Assembly: GCA_023101885.1 (NCBI GenBank)
Contig: JALPQD010000160.1
Location: 2,446,688-2,510,687 of the forward strand
Reading direction: 5' to 3'
Length of the DNA stretch: 64,000 nt
Source: Typhlomys cinereus
Taxonomy: Eukaryota; Chordata; Mammalia; Rodentia; Platacanthomyidae
Part shown: positions 42,981 to 54,070 of the stretch, one piece after another
How the letters are laid out: every line of letters starts with the position of its first letter
Numbering within the stretch: the stretch's first letter is position 1
Program-made: the position numbers and the translations under genes
Notes under the pieces: model-generated
The model's database searches: none
Seen by the model: only the letters and a program-made list of their open reading frames with translations
Told to the model about the DNA's origin: nothing

Positions 42981-43642
42981 TGAAGATGTGAGCCAGGCAG
43001 CGCCACTACCATGAGACAGGAACCTAGGCTCTGTGGGTCTGAGGTTCTCGGAGGTGAAGGGCAGAGTCCTAAGCATGGCGGCATTCCCCGGGGCCATGCA
43101 GGACGAAGGCACTAAGCGTGGACAAGCAAAGTTAAAGCACTGGATGGGCAACAGGAGGGGGTTTGGATAGCAGAGTAACGTCCTGTGGCTGGAAGGTCAC
43201 GCTCTATGGGTGGTGAATGGTGACAGGCTTCTGGTGCAGGGGATGGAGGTCCAGGGCCTGACGATGGACGGGAGCCCCCAACCTGAACTGGCAGGTTCAT
43301 CACAGGACATCAGTCATGGTCTGGAAGGGAGTGATTTTCCCACCCATCCTCTTGCCTTCTTCAGCAATGGGTATTGTCCACGGGCTTGGCCACTCCCATC
43401 ATCCAGTGCCCCCACCCCTCAGCTGGGGTGAGAGGCAGGCGGAGGCTTTTTGCGGGGGCTGTGCCGGGTGGGCAGTTTTCCCAGAGCAAGGAATGAAGCA
43501 GGACTGAGTTGGCGCCAGCTTCCTCAGATGTAGACTTTGCTGACTGGATGACCAGCCTGTCCTAGCTAGCTTGAGCCCAAGGGCTCCCTTAGGAACTGTG
43601 TTCCTGCTGTTGGGGCTACAGCCCCGTACCCCAGGACTGGGC

Positions 43643-43858
43643 ATGTCTCAGGCGGCCAGAGGGGCACCATCGATGCCAGGAAGAAGGCCTGGCCAGACGA
43701 AGGCCAAGGCACGGTTGCTGCAGGGCATTGATAGGAAGAGGAGTCGCCTGGGCAGGACGAGGCAGGACCTGGGCGAAGACACCTGGAGTTACCAAAGGTG
43801 GAGCCGAGCCGCCCCTGCCCCTCGTGGCACCAGGGCTGGAGCAGCAGTTCATGGCAGG
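43643..43858 (+). CDS. TCF23: TCF23 exon 1
   Basis: Seventy-two codons from [17 protein letters not shown] to AAVHGR; the donor is gtaaga. Confidence 0.9.
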
Positions 43859-45928
43859 GTAAGAAATCCCGGACCAAGGAAGGGAGCTGGGAAGGGAGAG
43901 GGTGGTGAGATGCCATCCCTGAGGGCAGAGCCTTGTCCAATACCATTCCTGCCCAAGAGTAAGATACCAGCCCCTTTACTTCCACAGTGCCATGCTGGAG
44001 AAGGGCAAGGTGGAACTGGTCTGAACCAGAGCACAGCTCAGAGAGCTGGTCCAACTCCTTCCTCCTGAGGAGGCTGAGACTTGAATGAGGGATGTAAAAA
44101 TGTCCCTGAGCAGTAGCCAGGGAAGGAACCTGGGCAGTTTCTCTTTGTTTGACTTCGGTTGGTTTACTGTTGCGATAAGGCCTCACAATGCAGCCTAGGT
44201 CGGCCTTGAACTAGATAGCCCAGGACTTGAACTTCAGTTGCCTTTGCCTCTGTCTCCAGAGTGCTAGTGTGACAAGTATGTTCACTCTACCAACTCAGCT
44301 GCAACCCCCGGCCCTAGGCTGTTTGTTCGGATTCTTCGTTCGGCATTTTCCGCTTTGCCATAGCGTCCCCTTCATCTCCGCACCTAGCTGGGTCAAGACT
44401 CCGCCCTCCCGAGCAGCCATGGCTCTGGACTTCCTGCGGTCCCAAGAGTACCCTGAGCAAGCAGGATTCAGACTTGGGGTAACCGAGAGTTACTGGGATA
44501 GCAGAGAGCGCTCAGGATCTTGGGTTCTGTAATATAAGGCAAAGATGAGAACCAGGGAGGCCCGCTGGCACCGGCTGTCAGCACCCCCTGCTCCAGCAGG
44601 AGGCCTGGCCCTAGAAGGCCCTTAGAAATCAGGATCAGCCTGGCGTGGTCGTGCATACCTGTGACCCCCATGTGGCAGGCGGAGCAGGCAATGTGGGCTG
44701 CACATAACAAGGTCGAGATGTTGTCTCAACAGCAACAGTAGAAAAAAAAAAGTAGGCTGAGATGGGGGTCTGGGTCAGATCCACTCATGGGGGCGCTGTG
44801 TGCAGAGCGAGGCCAGCCCTGAGAATGCAGCGCGGGAACGGAGCCGGGTGAGGACACTGCGCCAGGCCTTTCTGGCCCTGCAGGCTGCTTTGCCCGCGGT
44901 GCCACCCGACACCAAGCTCTCCAAGTTGGATGTGCTCGTGCTGGCCACCAGCTACATAGCTCACCTCACCCGAACACTGGGCCACGAGTTGCCTGGCCCT
45001 GCCTGGCCACCCTTCCTACGTGGACTCCGCTATCTGCACCCTCTTAAGGTAGGTCACTAGGGACTTGGTGTGGGGGGTGTGGATGCCCATGATTATGGGA
45101 TATGGGGATGAAGCACACTAGGTCAGACCCCTGTTCTGGGCAAGACTGACACTGGGGCAGTTTTCTTTTTTTTTTTTTTTTTCCTGTTCTCTCAGGAGAA
45201 GCCAAGGCTGGCTCTTGGGGGGGAGTGGTGGCCAGGGACGCCATCACTCCAAGAAGGAAAGACACTAGGGGTCTTATCGTCAGGGGAAGAAAGGAGTAGG
45301 TTTTGGGGTTGGCATCCCACCTATTGCCATGTGGCCTCCCCACCTCACACGCGGCTGGCCTCACTGCTCCCTGGTCTTGTGTTAGAGAAGAGATCTGCCC
45401 TTTGGGGCACCCGACTAAGACCACCCGACTAGCAGGACAGCAGTACAGCCTGTTGGGGGTTTTACACTATGCACCAGGTGCCAAACAGTTGCCCAGCTTT
45501 TGCTTCTGAATGTCAGCTTTATTATGTGCCAGATGCAAGCAAGCAAGGTGCCCGCCATCTTTCTGGGGTGCAAAAGGCATGAAAACGATCATCAATATAT
45601 CACATCCATCGCAGGAACAGCCACTGTGATGCGGATGCTAAAGACAAGCTAGACGCTGAGCTAAGTGCTGTAGCACATCGTTATTTCTTGACCCATGCAA
45701 GAGCTGAAAGAAGATTATAGACAAGGAAACAGGAGCACAAGGCAGAAAAATGGCCAGAACTTAATAGGGCCCTGGTGTTGGCTTCAGGCCCCTGCTCACA
45801 GCCAATGTGAAGACCCCAAAGTGTCCATGAGGGGCTGGGTAGGGAGTGTAATGTAAGCCAGGCATGAAGGACCACACCTGTCATCTTGATACTAAGGGTT
45901 CCAGGCAGCCTGGGCAACATGGCAAGAG

Positions 45929-45970
<42 letters not shown>

Positions 45971-47829
45971 TGGTTGGCTGGCTGGCTGTGTCAGGGAGCA
46001 CCATGTGTCCACATGGACCAAGGGTGACTCCTGGAATCATCCTAGATCACTTCTACCTCCTTTTTGCTTCACTCTGGAATTTCCCAGGCTCCTCCCACCA
46101 GGGCCACTGCAGGTTCTGCCTGAGGTTTTTACTTGAGACCTGGGATCTGAAGTCAGGACCTTCTGCTTGTGAGCCAGTCTTAACCCCTGAACCATCTCTC
46201 CAGCCCAAGAACCTGTCTTAAAGAAACAAAAAGTGAACAAACAGAAAAGAGTTGCTGTGTTATAAAGGAAAGGCTACTTTTGTCCTGAAAAGACGCCAAC
46301 CCTCCCTTTTTTTTCCTTTCTGTTATTGGATAGAGTCTCATGTAACAAAGACTAGCCTAAACTCTGTTTAAAGTCAAGGACCACATGAAACTTCTAGTTC
46401 TCCTGCCTTCACTTCCCAAGTGTTGAGATTACTGGCATGTACAACCATGCCTGGTTTATGCAGTGCTGGGGATGCAACACAAGGTTTTGTGCGTGTAGAC
46501 AAGCACTCAGTCAGCTGAGCTGTATCCCCAACCTCAGCTTTATTTTTATGGAAGGTATTTTTTAAATCAGTTCTTCTTTCTAAATATTATCCTTCTGAAA
46601 TGTCTTGAAATCTGAGTGGCTCTTCTATGTCTCGAGAATGTAACTGAAATAGTTGGGCATTGAGCACCTGTCTGTCATATCAGAGCTTGAGAGACGGGTG
46701 CAGAAGGATCAGGCCATGAGATCCTGCATCAGAAGGAAAGAAAGAGAAAGACTGGGAGGAGGAGGGAAGGAAAGAGGAAGGGGGGTGGAGAAAGGAAGGA
46801 AGAAGGGAAAAAAGGAGAAAGGGAGGGAGGAAGGAGGAAGGAAGAAAGAAAGGAAGATCCCATGTAAAACAAAACAAAACAAAACAAAAAAAATAAGACG
46901 AAACAAAACAAAACCGCCAGGTGGAAATGGCAGCAGCCTGCGCTTTGGGCCCTGGTGTATGGAGCCTGGGAAATCCTAGAGAGAAGAAAAAAGGAGATAG
47001 AAGCAATCCAGGGTGATTCCAGAAGTCACCCTTGATCCTCCACAGGGACACTCGGTGCCTTCTGATACACACACACACACACACACACACACACGTACAA
47101 AAATAAATTTTGAAAAGGAAGGAAGGAAAGAAAAGAAGAAACACAACTAATCGCTAAAATTCAAAATTCTGAGATTAAATGGGACACTCTAAAATGCCAA
47201 AGGCAGCAACAGTACAGGGAGACTGACACAGAGGAGGGCAGACCTTGGGGCTGAGGAATTCTAGCATTTTCAAAGCCCACCCTTGCTCCTGATGGAAAGA
47301 GAAACAATCCTTGGAGGCTGCTGGCAAGAAGGAGCCCACCTTAGCCCTCCCCTGCCCCCTCCCATGCTCCGCCTAAGCCCTCCCTGACTGTTGCCAGCTG
47401 TGCCCGTGCCCCCATGACTGACTCTATCAAATATTGCTCCTCAGGGTCCCTTACTCTCCTCAGGGGGCTCCTCCTGTGCTCGCCAGCCAGGTTCAGGGTG
47501 GTGGGTGGTGGGAAGGACACACTGATTATCAGGCTGTGACATATGAGGGAAGCGCCAGGCAGGGCTGCCTGGGAAAGCCGGACCGCGGGTGGAATGATTC
47601 AGGACTGGGCGTTGCTTCCAAATGGTACTCCCCATCCCATGTCTTACAGAAATGGCCCATGAGGTCTCGTCTCTACGCGGGAGGCTTGGAGTGCTCTGGC
47701 CTTGACTCCACCACAGCCATTCCCTCGAGCCAAAGAACCAGAGATACACAGACGGAGCCCCAGGTCCCTGGAGCGGCAGACCCTCTCCTTCCTGCCAAGC
47801 CACTCTCTCCAGATCTTGGTGACAAATGA
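43643..47829 (+). CDS. TCF23: Transcription factor 23 (bHLH), three coding exons
   Basis: TCF23 (OUT) is a nuclear basic helix-loop-helix protein reported to inhibit E-protein-dependent transcription; it is expressed in reproductive and muscle tissues. Exons 43643-43858, 44806-45048 and 47650-47829 are joined in phase 0 and encode 212 residues (human about 214). The first exon is basic and contains [19 protein letters not shown]. The bHLH lies in exon 2: basic part [17 protein letters not shown], loop [13 protein letters not shown], helix 2 [16 protein letters not shown], then the conserved [11 protein letters not shown]. Exon 3 begins [13 protein letters not shown] and ends LSPDLGDK. The start matches human MSQ; an in-frame ATG at 43571 would add 24 residues of unlikely sequence. 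No poly(A) signal was seen in the first 800 bases after the stop. Confidence 0.93.
44160..44312 (-). mobile_element. B1-type SINE, TCF23 intron 1
   Basis: Reverse copy: gcctaggtcggccttgaac. Confidence 0.65.
44640..44750 (+). mobile_element. B1-type SINE, TCF23 intron 1
   Basis: cctggcgtggtcgtgcatac with A tail, ending 55 bases before exon 2. Confidence 0.65.
44806..45048 (+). CDS. TCF23: TCF23 exon 2 (bHLH)
   Basis: Eighty-one codons with acceptor gtgcag and donor gtaggt contain the whole bHLH domain. Confidence 0.95.
45928..46205 (-). mobile_element. tRNA-headed SINE in TCF23 intron 2
   Basis: Reverse copy with GT repeat 45931-45969 and ending accatctctccagccc. Confidence 0.8.
46320..46538 (-). 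mobile_element. B4-type SINE (ID-B1 dimer), TCF23 intron 2
   Basis: Reverse B1 half followed by reverse ID half ending gctgtatccccaac. Confidence 0.7.
46912..47105 (+). mobile_element. Truncated tRNA-headed SINE in TCF23 intron 2
   Basis: Body from ccgccaggtggaaatggc to the CA repeat, behind a purine-rich tract and an AAAAC repeat. Confidence 0.7.
47650..47829 (+). CDS. TCF23: TCF23 exon 3
   Basis: Fifty-nine codons after acceptor cttacag, from [17 protein letters not shown] to DLGDK, with TGA at 47827-47829. Confidence 0.95.
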   Translation, partial: KWPMRSRLYAGGLECSGLDSTTAIPSSQRTRDTQTEPQVPGAADPLLPAKPLSPDLGDK

Positions 47830-49665
47830 CCAGCACGCTCCCCCCATCCTGTTCTCTTAGAATGTGACTCTCCCCGAGGGAGGTGGAGTTTCCACCAGCC
47901 CTCCTTGTCTCCCTCTGACTCCAGTCTTCGGATTTGACTCAGGCTCAGCTCCCAGGTTCTAGCAGGCAGAAGCAGCAGTGGGCACTTTGGTGGTGGAGAG
48001 CTGCCGAGGAGGCCAGCATGGAGATGCTCACCCTGCCGCCCAGGAGGCGACTTGCCGCCCAGGAGGCGACTTCCCGTGATTCTTCTAGAACAGCTACAGG
48101 GAGGTGGAGAGGAAAGGGATGGATGGGTTCAGAGTCAAGTCAGGGTTCCACTCCTTTCTTTCCTCCCTTAAGGCCCCTGGAAGTCCTCTCTCTGCACAGA
48201 ACAAGACACATCGCTCTGCAGGTGTAGAGGGAGGGACCAGGATGGCAGTATGTTGGGGGGGGGGGTGGAGAGGAGAGGGCAGGACAGTTGGGGGGGGCTC
48301 ATGAGAACCCCAGGGCATCTGCTAGGTTCTTGGTCACACCCAAGTGTGAACTACTCTGGAGTGAACTCACAATGTCATAGGGGAAACCGAAGAAAGCACA
48401 TGATTTTTAAAGTTGTACCTCAAGATGCTCAATCCAGCTTCTAAGAGACACTTGAGGAGGACTTGAGGGTCCTTGAATGGGGGGTCTCATCAGTCACCTC
48501 TCATCACTGCATATTCTCCCTTCTTTGGGCCCTTTAAGTCTTTTGCCCTTTTCTTGACATAAGTTGTATTTACAGGTTAAGCCATAAAACTTACATAGTT
48601 TACATTCCAGTTCCCAAGTGAAACTTAGTCCCAGCTGTCTGATGTGAGAACATGTTATCTCAGAGGCAGTCTTACCTTAACTGAACTTGGTAGCCATTTA
48701 ATAGCCCTGCCATGAAGAAAGTTGACATATGCAATTGTACTCTTGAAGGGTCTTAAAAGAAGCATGAGAGCTGTTTTCTTGGGATGATAAGTCTTCTCTT
48801 TCCCTTGTGCTGGAAACCTTACCTCAAGGAAAAGCAAGACAGGAGTTCAGCAGGTTCCCCATGCCAGAGTCTCCTGAGGCTCTGGCTCTCGTATTATTTG
48901 TACAGTTGATCTGAAAGTTATCTCCCAAGGCCAGCTTCTCCCCGCAGCACACTGTCCTCTCAGGCTTCCCCTAAGTCCTACATGAAGGTGCCAGCAATAT
49001 ACCAGAGGCTAAATGAACTCTTCAGGAGCCCCAAGAAGCAATTTGCAGAAGAAGTAGAGAGTCTCCACACATCCAGATGAACTTTCTGGGTCAGATTTGG
49101 TTTCAAACGGGCTCCCGCAGTCTAGACAGAGAAAGATCTACCTTCCTGGCAAATGTCAACAGTCAAGGCCAGCTCGAGTCCCGAGAGTCCAGCATGAGTA
49201 GAAAGGAGGACTGGACAGGCTGGGAGGGTGGGCCAGCACATCTGGAGTTAAGGGGCAGAAGGGGTGACTCAGCAGGCTGGGGTGGAAGTAGGAGACACAG
49301 AACGTCCCAGTCTGGGCCGCATGGAGTGTGGGAGAACAGCTGGGCCGTGGCTGGAAGCCACGGCAGAAGGCCGCAGCCAAGGCCAAGCTCATAAATCTGC
49401 CGGCCCCACATCTCTGCTGAGGGATCCGGAAAGCTTGCGCAGAGCTGCTTCTGGGCAGCCGGCTGGGGCCAGGCAGGGGTGGGCAGGGGCAGTCCAGGTG
49501 AGGGAGGGCACGAGCAGTGCTCTTCACAAGACCATAAAAGTCCAGCCTGAATGTACTATTTTTAAAGGCAAAGAGCGGCATCTCCCTCGTGGAGTTGGAA
49601 GGTGGTAGAAGCAGTGGGTATATTTCCTCCCTAGGGTGAGGCACAGTCTGTCTCTGGGCGGGAAG

Positions 49666-49670
<5 letters not shown>

Positions 49671-49725
<55 letters not shown>

Positions 49726-49775
49726 GGCACTGTGTGTCCCTGTGAAGGATCAAGAATCATCCTGGATTGCGAGTG
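49671..49775 (-). mobile_element. Truncated tRNA-headed SINE with GT/GA repeat
   Basis: Only the tail end and ggcactgtgtgtccctgtg block remain. Confidence 0.6.
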
Positions 49776-49989
49776 CTGGGAGTCCCCTGAGAGCCTGATT
49801 CGGAGCAGGCACAGCCCTCCATGTCCAGACTCCTGTCATGCTACACCAGACCTCTCAGGGGACCACATACCACCCCGCTAGAGAAGACATGGAGGGCAAA
49901 ATGAGAATGAGGCTAGTGGAGGGCTGATGAAGGATAGATTCCATCAGGACATGTTTTTTTCTCCCTCTCTCTTTCTTTCTCTCTCCCCC

Positions 49990-50150
49990 CCCCATTCTCT
50001 TTTTATTAAGGTGGGATCTCATGCAACCCAGACTAGCCTCCAAATCCCTCAGTAGCCACAGATGACCTTGAATTCCTGATCTCTTCCCTCCACCTCCCAA
50101 ATGCTAGAACTCCAGGCTTGTGCCACCATGCCCAGAGTAATGTTATTTTT
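49990..50150 (-). mobile_element. B1 SINE
   Basis: Reverse copy: cccagactagcctccaaatc. Confidence 0.7.
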
Positions 50151-50545
50151 AATAAATACTTTTAATTGTTTGTTTTGTGTGTGTGGTATATGTGTGTGTG
50201 TGTGTACGCACATGTGGATGGCATGCGCGTCTATGTATGTGCATGTGTGTGGAGCTAGAGATCAACATCAGATGTTTTCTTCAGTCTCCCGTCTCCCTAG
50301 TTTAGAGATAATTTTCTCGCTGAAACCTGCTGCTCACCGATTCAGCTCAGCCAGCTGGCCAGTGAGTTCCTAGGACTTGCCTGTCTCTGCCTGCCCAGTG
50401 CCGCGGTTCTGTTCAGACTCTGCTTCTGTTCGGCTTTTTGTGTGGTTGCTGTCGTTTCCAGGGATCCGACTTAGGTGCTCATGTTTGCACAGCAAGCCAT
50501 GTTTTCCAACCTTAATATAACTAACTGAGCCACCTCTCCAGTCCT
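50150..50545 (-). mobile_element. B2/B3-type SINE cluster, reverse
   Basis: GT-rich start and end ctgagccacctctccagtcc. Confidence 0.6.
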
Positions 50546-50644
50546 TAGGCCTCCATTTAAATTTCTAATGTAGTAAGTATTAACAGTTCCCTCAACCCAC
50601 ATAGACAAAACCTCATTTGGGTTCTGCTTTATTAATGTAAAGGA

Positions 50645-50890
50645 AGGGTCGGCGAGGTAGCCCTGTAGGTAAAGTGTTTGCTCACAAAACTAGCAACCTG
50701 AATTCCGTCCCCAGAGCTCATGTAGTGGAAGTAGAGAACTGACTTCTGGAAATTGTCCTCTGATCCATCCATGCACTATGGTATGCATATCTGCATCTTC
50801 TCTCTGACTTTGTCTCTGTCTCTCTCTCTGTCTGTCTCTCTGTCTCTGTCTCTGTCTCTGTCTCTCTCTCTCATAGATAAATGAAAATAC
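50645..50890 (+). mobile_element. B2/B3-type SINE
   Basis: Head and gaaattgtcctctgatcc; TC repeat 50805-50873. Confidence 0.65.
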
Positions 50891-50923
50891 TCCATTGTGT
50901 GAATATACCATAAAAAAAAGAAT

Positions 50924-51113
50924 AGGGGCTGGATAGACGGCTCAGGGGTTAAGACTCTGCCACTCAAGCAAAATGTCCTAAGTCCTGGATCCCACCTAAA
51001 AAAACACCATGTGACAACAGCAGCCCTGGTGGGCAGAGCCTGAGAAATCCCAGAGTGAAGCAGAAAGGAGGGAGAAGCAATCCAGGATGATTCCTGAAAT
51101 CACCCTGGATACA

Positions 51114-51165
<52 letters not shown>

Positions 51166-51200
51166 TGAATGAACTAACGAATGAACAAACAAACAAATAA
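50924..51200 (+). mobile_element. tRNA-headed SINE
   Basis: Forward copy with CA repeat 51111-51163 and an A-rich tail. Confidence 0.8.
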
Positions 51201-51399
51201 ATAGTTTTAAAAAAAAGACTACAAAGAAGTCAGACTGCCGGAGCTAGGAGTCAGCAGATAAAGGCGCTTGTCCCACAAGCCGGATGACCTGAGGCTCACC
51301 CCAAAGCCCCCAGGAGGAGAGAACCAGCTCCAGCAAGTTGTCTTCTGTCCTCAATAGGTGAGCACATGCTTACACCATGCAGCTGTGTGGGCGTGACTG

Positions 51400-51835
51400 C
51401 AGCTGTGGAAGAGCATTCACAGTCAAGCAACTTAAGGGAGGAAGGGAGATTATTCAGCTTATGGTTCCAGAGGAAAGAAACAGTTTCTCATAGCTGAGGC
51501 AACATGGCTGGTGGCTGAAGCTGGATGCAGGCCAAGTCACTGCAAACATCCTGGAGGCTCAAAGCTGCTCAGTCCAGTAGGCCAATGGGTGATGGCTGAA
51601 GACTGGAGGATTCTTGGAGAGTGGAAGAAGCAGAAAATCTCTCTGCAAAGTCTTCTGTTCTATGGTTCCTTTTATCTGGTCTGCTACTGGGAGGTTCCAA
51701 TCAGATCCAGGGCTGGTCTTTGCATTGTAAATATATTGATCTGGATAATCTCTTCAGGTGGTCTGACAGCTGGTCTTAGTTAATGCCAGGTTGTGTTCAA
51801 GTTGACACCCAGGATTAACTATCACAATGGGAATG
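51400..51835 (-). mobile_element. L1-3'-end type repeat
   Basis: Ends gtgttcaagttgacaccc, typical of the same broad repeat class in reverse. Confidence 0.6.
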
Positions 51836-51837
51836 GT

Positions 51838-51935
51838 GGTGGATGACCATTAACCTCTCAGAGGGAGAGGCAGAAAGATCACAAGTTCCAAGCCAGCCAT
51901 GGCTACAAGGCAAGACACTGTATAAACTAACTAAT

Positions 51936-51971
<36 letters not shown>
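51838..51971 (+). mobile_element. B1 SINE with expanded ACTA tail repeat
   Basis: Degenerate forward B1 whose tail became a run of about ten TAAC units (51925-51971). Confidence 0.65.
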
Positions 51972-52634
51972 AGAATATAAAGTAGTTCTGAGATCAAAAC
52001 TTTTTAAAACCTGGGCTCTAGAATATATTGGTAGTGATCAGGAAATCCAGTGTTCCTCCACTTCGCCCTCCCATTCCACCCTCTACCCATAACCCCCTCC
52101 CCAGGCCAATCAGAACAGCTCTAGCTTCTACCCAGGGCAGACACAGTGGTTGGCCCCAGCTTTAGAAAGATTAATCAGGTACTGAGAGCATCTGGCAGTA
52201 AGGAAAGAGACTGGAGTCCCTGTCAGAGTGAGTTCAAGAGCCATTTGTACCACCAAGTGAGACCGATGTCAAAATAAAAGTAAAGAGTGGCAGAGCACTT
52301 GTCTAGTGTGCATGAGGTACTAGTACTAGTACTGCACGGAGAAAGAAAAACCAATTTATCCAGTAGGCCAGTGGGTGCGTGTTAAAAATTAAAAATCAGG
52401 TGTGGTAGTACACACCTTTGGTTGCAAGCACTCTGCATGCTGAAGTAGGAGGATTGCTACAAAGCCAGACCCTTTTTAAAAATAAGAAAGAGAAGGGGAA
52501 GGATAGGAACAGGAAGGGATAAAGGTATTAAAAGTGCTGGGGAAGAAATTCTGGGTCCAGTCAACTGGTTTACACAACCTGATGAGAGATCAGGTCTTAA
52601 ACAAGGTGAGAAGGCAAGGAACAATACCAAAGTC

Positions 52635-52737
52635 CTCCTCCTCTTCCTCCTCCTTCTCTTCTTCCTATTCCTCCTCCTCCTCTTCTTCCTTCTCCTTTTC
52701 CTCCTTCTCTTCTTCCTCTTCCTCCTCCTCCTACACA

Positions 52738-52790
<53 letters not shown>
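52635..52790 (+). repeat. CTT/CCT triplet tract followed by CA repeat
   Basis: About 100 pyrimidine bases in triplets, then about 27 CA units. Confidence 0.9.
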
Positions 52791-52792
<2 letters not shown>

Positions 52793-52826
52793 GCTAGGGA
52801 TGTGAACAGGCAGATTGCTTATGTGG

Positions 52827-53000
52827 TATTTCAGTTTCATTACATGTTGCCACAACAAATACCTGACCTGAACAATTTAGGGGAGGACGGGGTCCATGAG
52901 CACAGAATTCCAGGTTACAGGCCATCATGGTAGAGATGTCACAGCAGCGGGAACAGAGAGAGCTGGTCATACCACAGTCAAAAGTAGAAACCGCCAGGTG
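52827..53000 (-). mobile_element. L1-3'-end type repeat, left part
   Basis: Block ttgccacaacaaatacctgac and later text resemble a rodent L1 3' end in reverse; the LTR-tRNA element interrupts it and it seems to resume at 53728-53830. Confidence 0.5.
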
Positions 53001-53006
53001 CACGGT
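53001..53006 (+). repeat. Left 6-base flanking repeat of the LTR-tRNA element
   Basis: CACGGT precedes the LTR's TG; CACGGC at 53722-53727 follows the tRNA end. Five of six bases match, as expected for an old target-site duplication of the size made by beta-type retroviral integrases. Confidence 0.5.
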
Positions 53007-53642
53007 TGTGGGGGTTGCTAGGCCCAGAAGCCTGCACTCTGGATGATACATTAGCAACGGAACAGGCCATTGAGTGACTCCTCCCTTGGACGGTTGAGTT
53101 TGCCTCTTGTCTGCAAGACAATGATAGGCTAAATTCCCTCCTTGGAAGTTGAGAAAACTCCCAGGTCATTTGGAACGCTTTTGTTTCTCTAAGAAACTGG
53201 CTGGGCTGTTCCTCCCCCAACAGTTCTGTCCTTCTTACCTGTGAGATGTTAATGCACGTGCCAAGTAACTCTGTTTTGGGGCATACATACATTGTCCATT
53301 CTCTTCTGGCAACAAAGTGACATGCCTGTTTACTCTACCTGGCGACATCATGTCTGGTCCCTCAGCAGGTAGATGTCACTCCTGACTTCTCTTTGTTAAC
53401 TAGAATGCATATGTTTTACATAATCCTGTAAAGAATTTGGTTCTGCTCCTCTTTGATGTTTTCCTAAATTTGGCCGTTTCTTGATTATAAAACCCCTGTG
53501 CTTTTACAATAAAGTTGGCTTGGATGATGGTGGACATCCAAGACCCCCTCTGACCCAAGCCTGAAACTTTTAATTCCTTCCACTCCCACTTCAGATTCCC
53601 ACATTTGTAGGTTTGGGTTCATGCTGGTTCGTGGGCCGGACA
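53007..53642 (+). mobile_element. Endogenous retrovirus LTR (ERV2/beta-like)
   Basis: The 636-base segment begins TGTGG and ends CA. It contains a TATA box (53486-53492) and a poly(A) signal AATAAA (53508-53513), so U3, a very short R and U5 can be placed. It is followed after two bases by an 18-base primer-binding site complementary to tRNA-Lys. No viral genes follow. L1-like sequence on both sides suggests insertion into an older repeat. The left boundary is inferred from the terminal TG and the flanking repeat. Confidence 0.7.
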
Positions 53643-53644
53643 AA

Positions 53645-53720
53645 TGGCGCCCAACGTGGGGCACGAACCCATGACCCTGGGATTCAGAGTCCCATGCTCT
53701 ACCGACTGAGCTAGCTGGGC
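53645..53720 (-). pseudogene. Complete tRNA-Lys copy with CCA end, fused to the LTR
   Basis: Read on the minus strand, 76 bases form a whole tRNA: acceptor stem GCCCAGC, D arm GCTCAGTCGGTAGAGC, anticodon arm, T arm and a genome-encoded 3' CCA. It matches tRNA-Lys(CUU) except at a few positions, including the anticodon (CTG instead of CTT) and position 58 (T instead of A). The encoded CCA and the junction with the primer-binding site show it is a copied tRNA, not a normal gene. Its first 18 plus-strand bases are the LTR's primer-binding site. Confidence 0.85.
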
Positions 53721-53721
53721 A

Positions 53722-53727
53722 CACGGC
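53722..53727 (+). repeat. Right 6-base flanking repeat of the LTR-tRNA element
   Basis: CACGGC follows the terminal CA (53720-53721) of the element and differs by one base from the left copy. Confidence 0.5.
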
Positions 53728-53944
53728 GAAGGATGCTGCTGGCTTGCTCACCTAGGCTCAGGTAACTCTCTCTACTGTTACACAGCCCCAACCACCTGCC
53801 CACAGATGTGACTTTCCAGGAAGACTTTGCTTCACATCAGCTTTGGAGAAAAGAAAATCTCCTAAAGAAAGAAGTTAAAATCCTCACACAGTAAGCAGAC
53901 TTGCGCTTTTCTGAAATTGGCAAAAGATGCTTAATTTCAATTGA

Positions 53945-54070
53945 GTGTGGCAGAATTATGCCTATGATCCTAACACTTGGGAGGATCGAGGATCAAGTTC
54001 ATCCTTAGCTATGTATTGAATTTGAGACCAGCATGAGCTATGTGACTGTGTCTCAAAAAAAAAAAAAATG
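53945..54070 (+). mobile_element. B1 SINE
   Basis: Forward B1 with A tail. Confidence 0.7.

Larger units (their letters stand above)
38603..43560. other. PRR30-TCF23 intergenic region
   Basis: No gene recognised. 38.6-38.95, 39.1-40.1 and 41.5-42.7 kb are mostly unique sequence with a B1 remnant near 41.7 kb. Confidence 0.5.

Noticed and set aside
44227..44532. 101-residue frame in TCF23 intron 1
   Set aside because: It starts inside a reverse B1-type SINE and shows no similarity I recognise.
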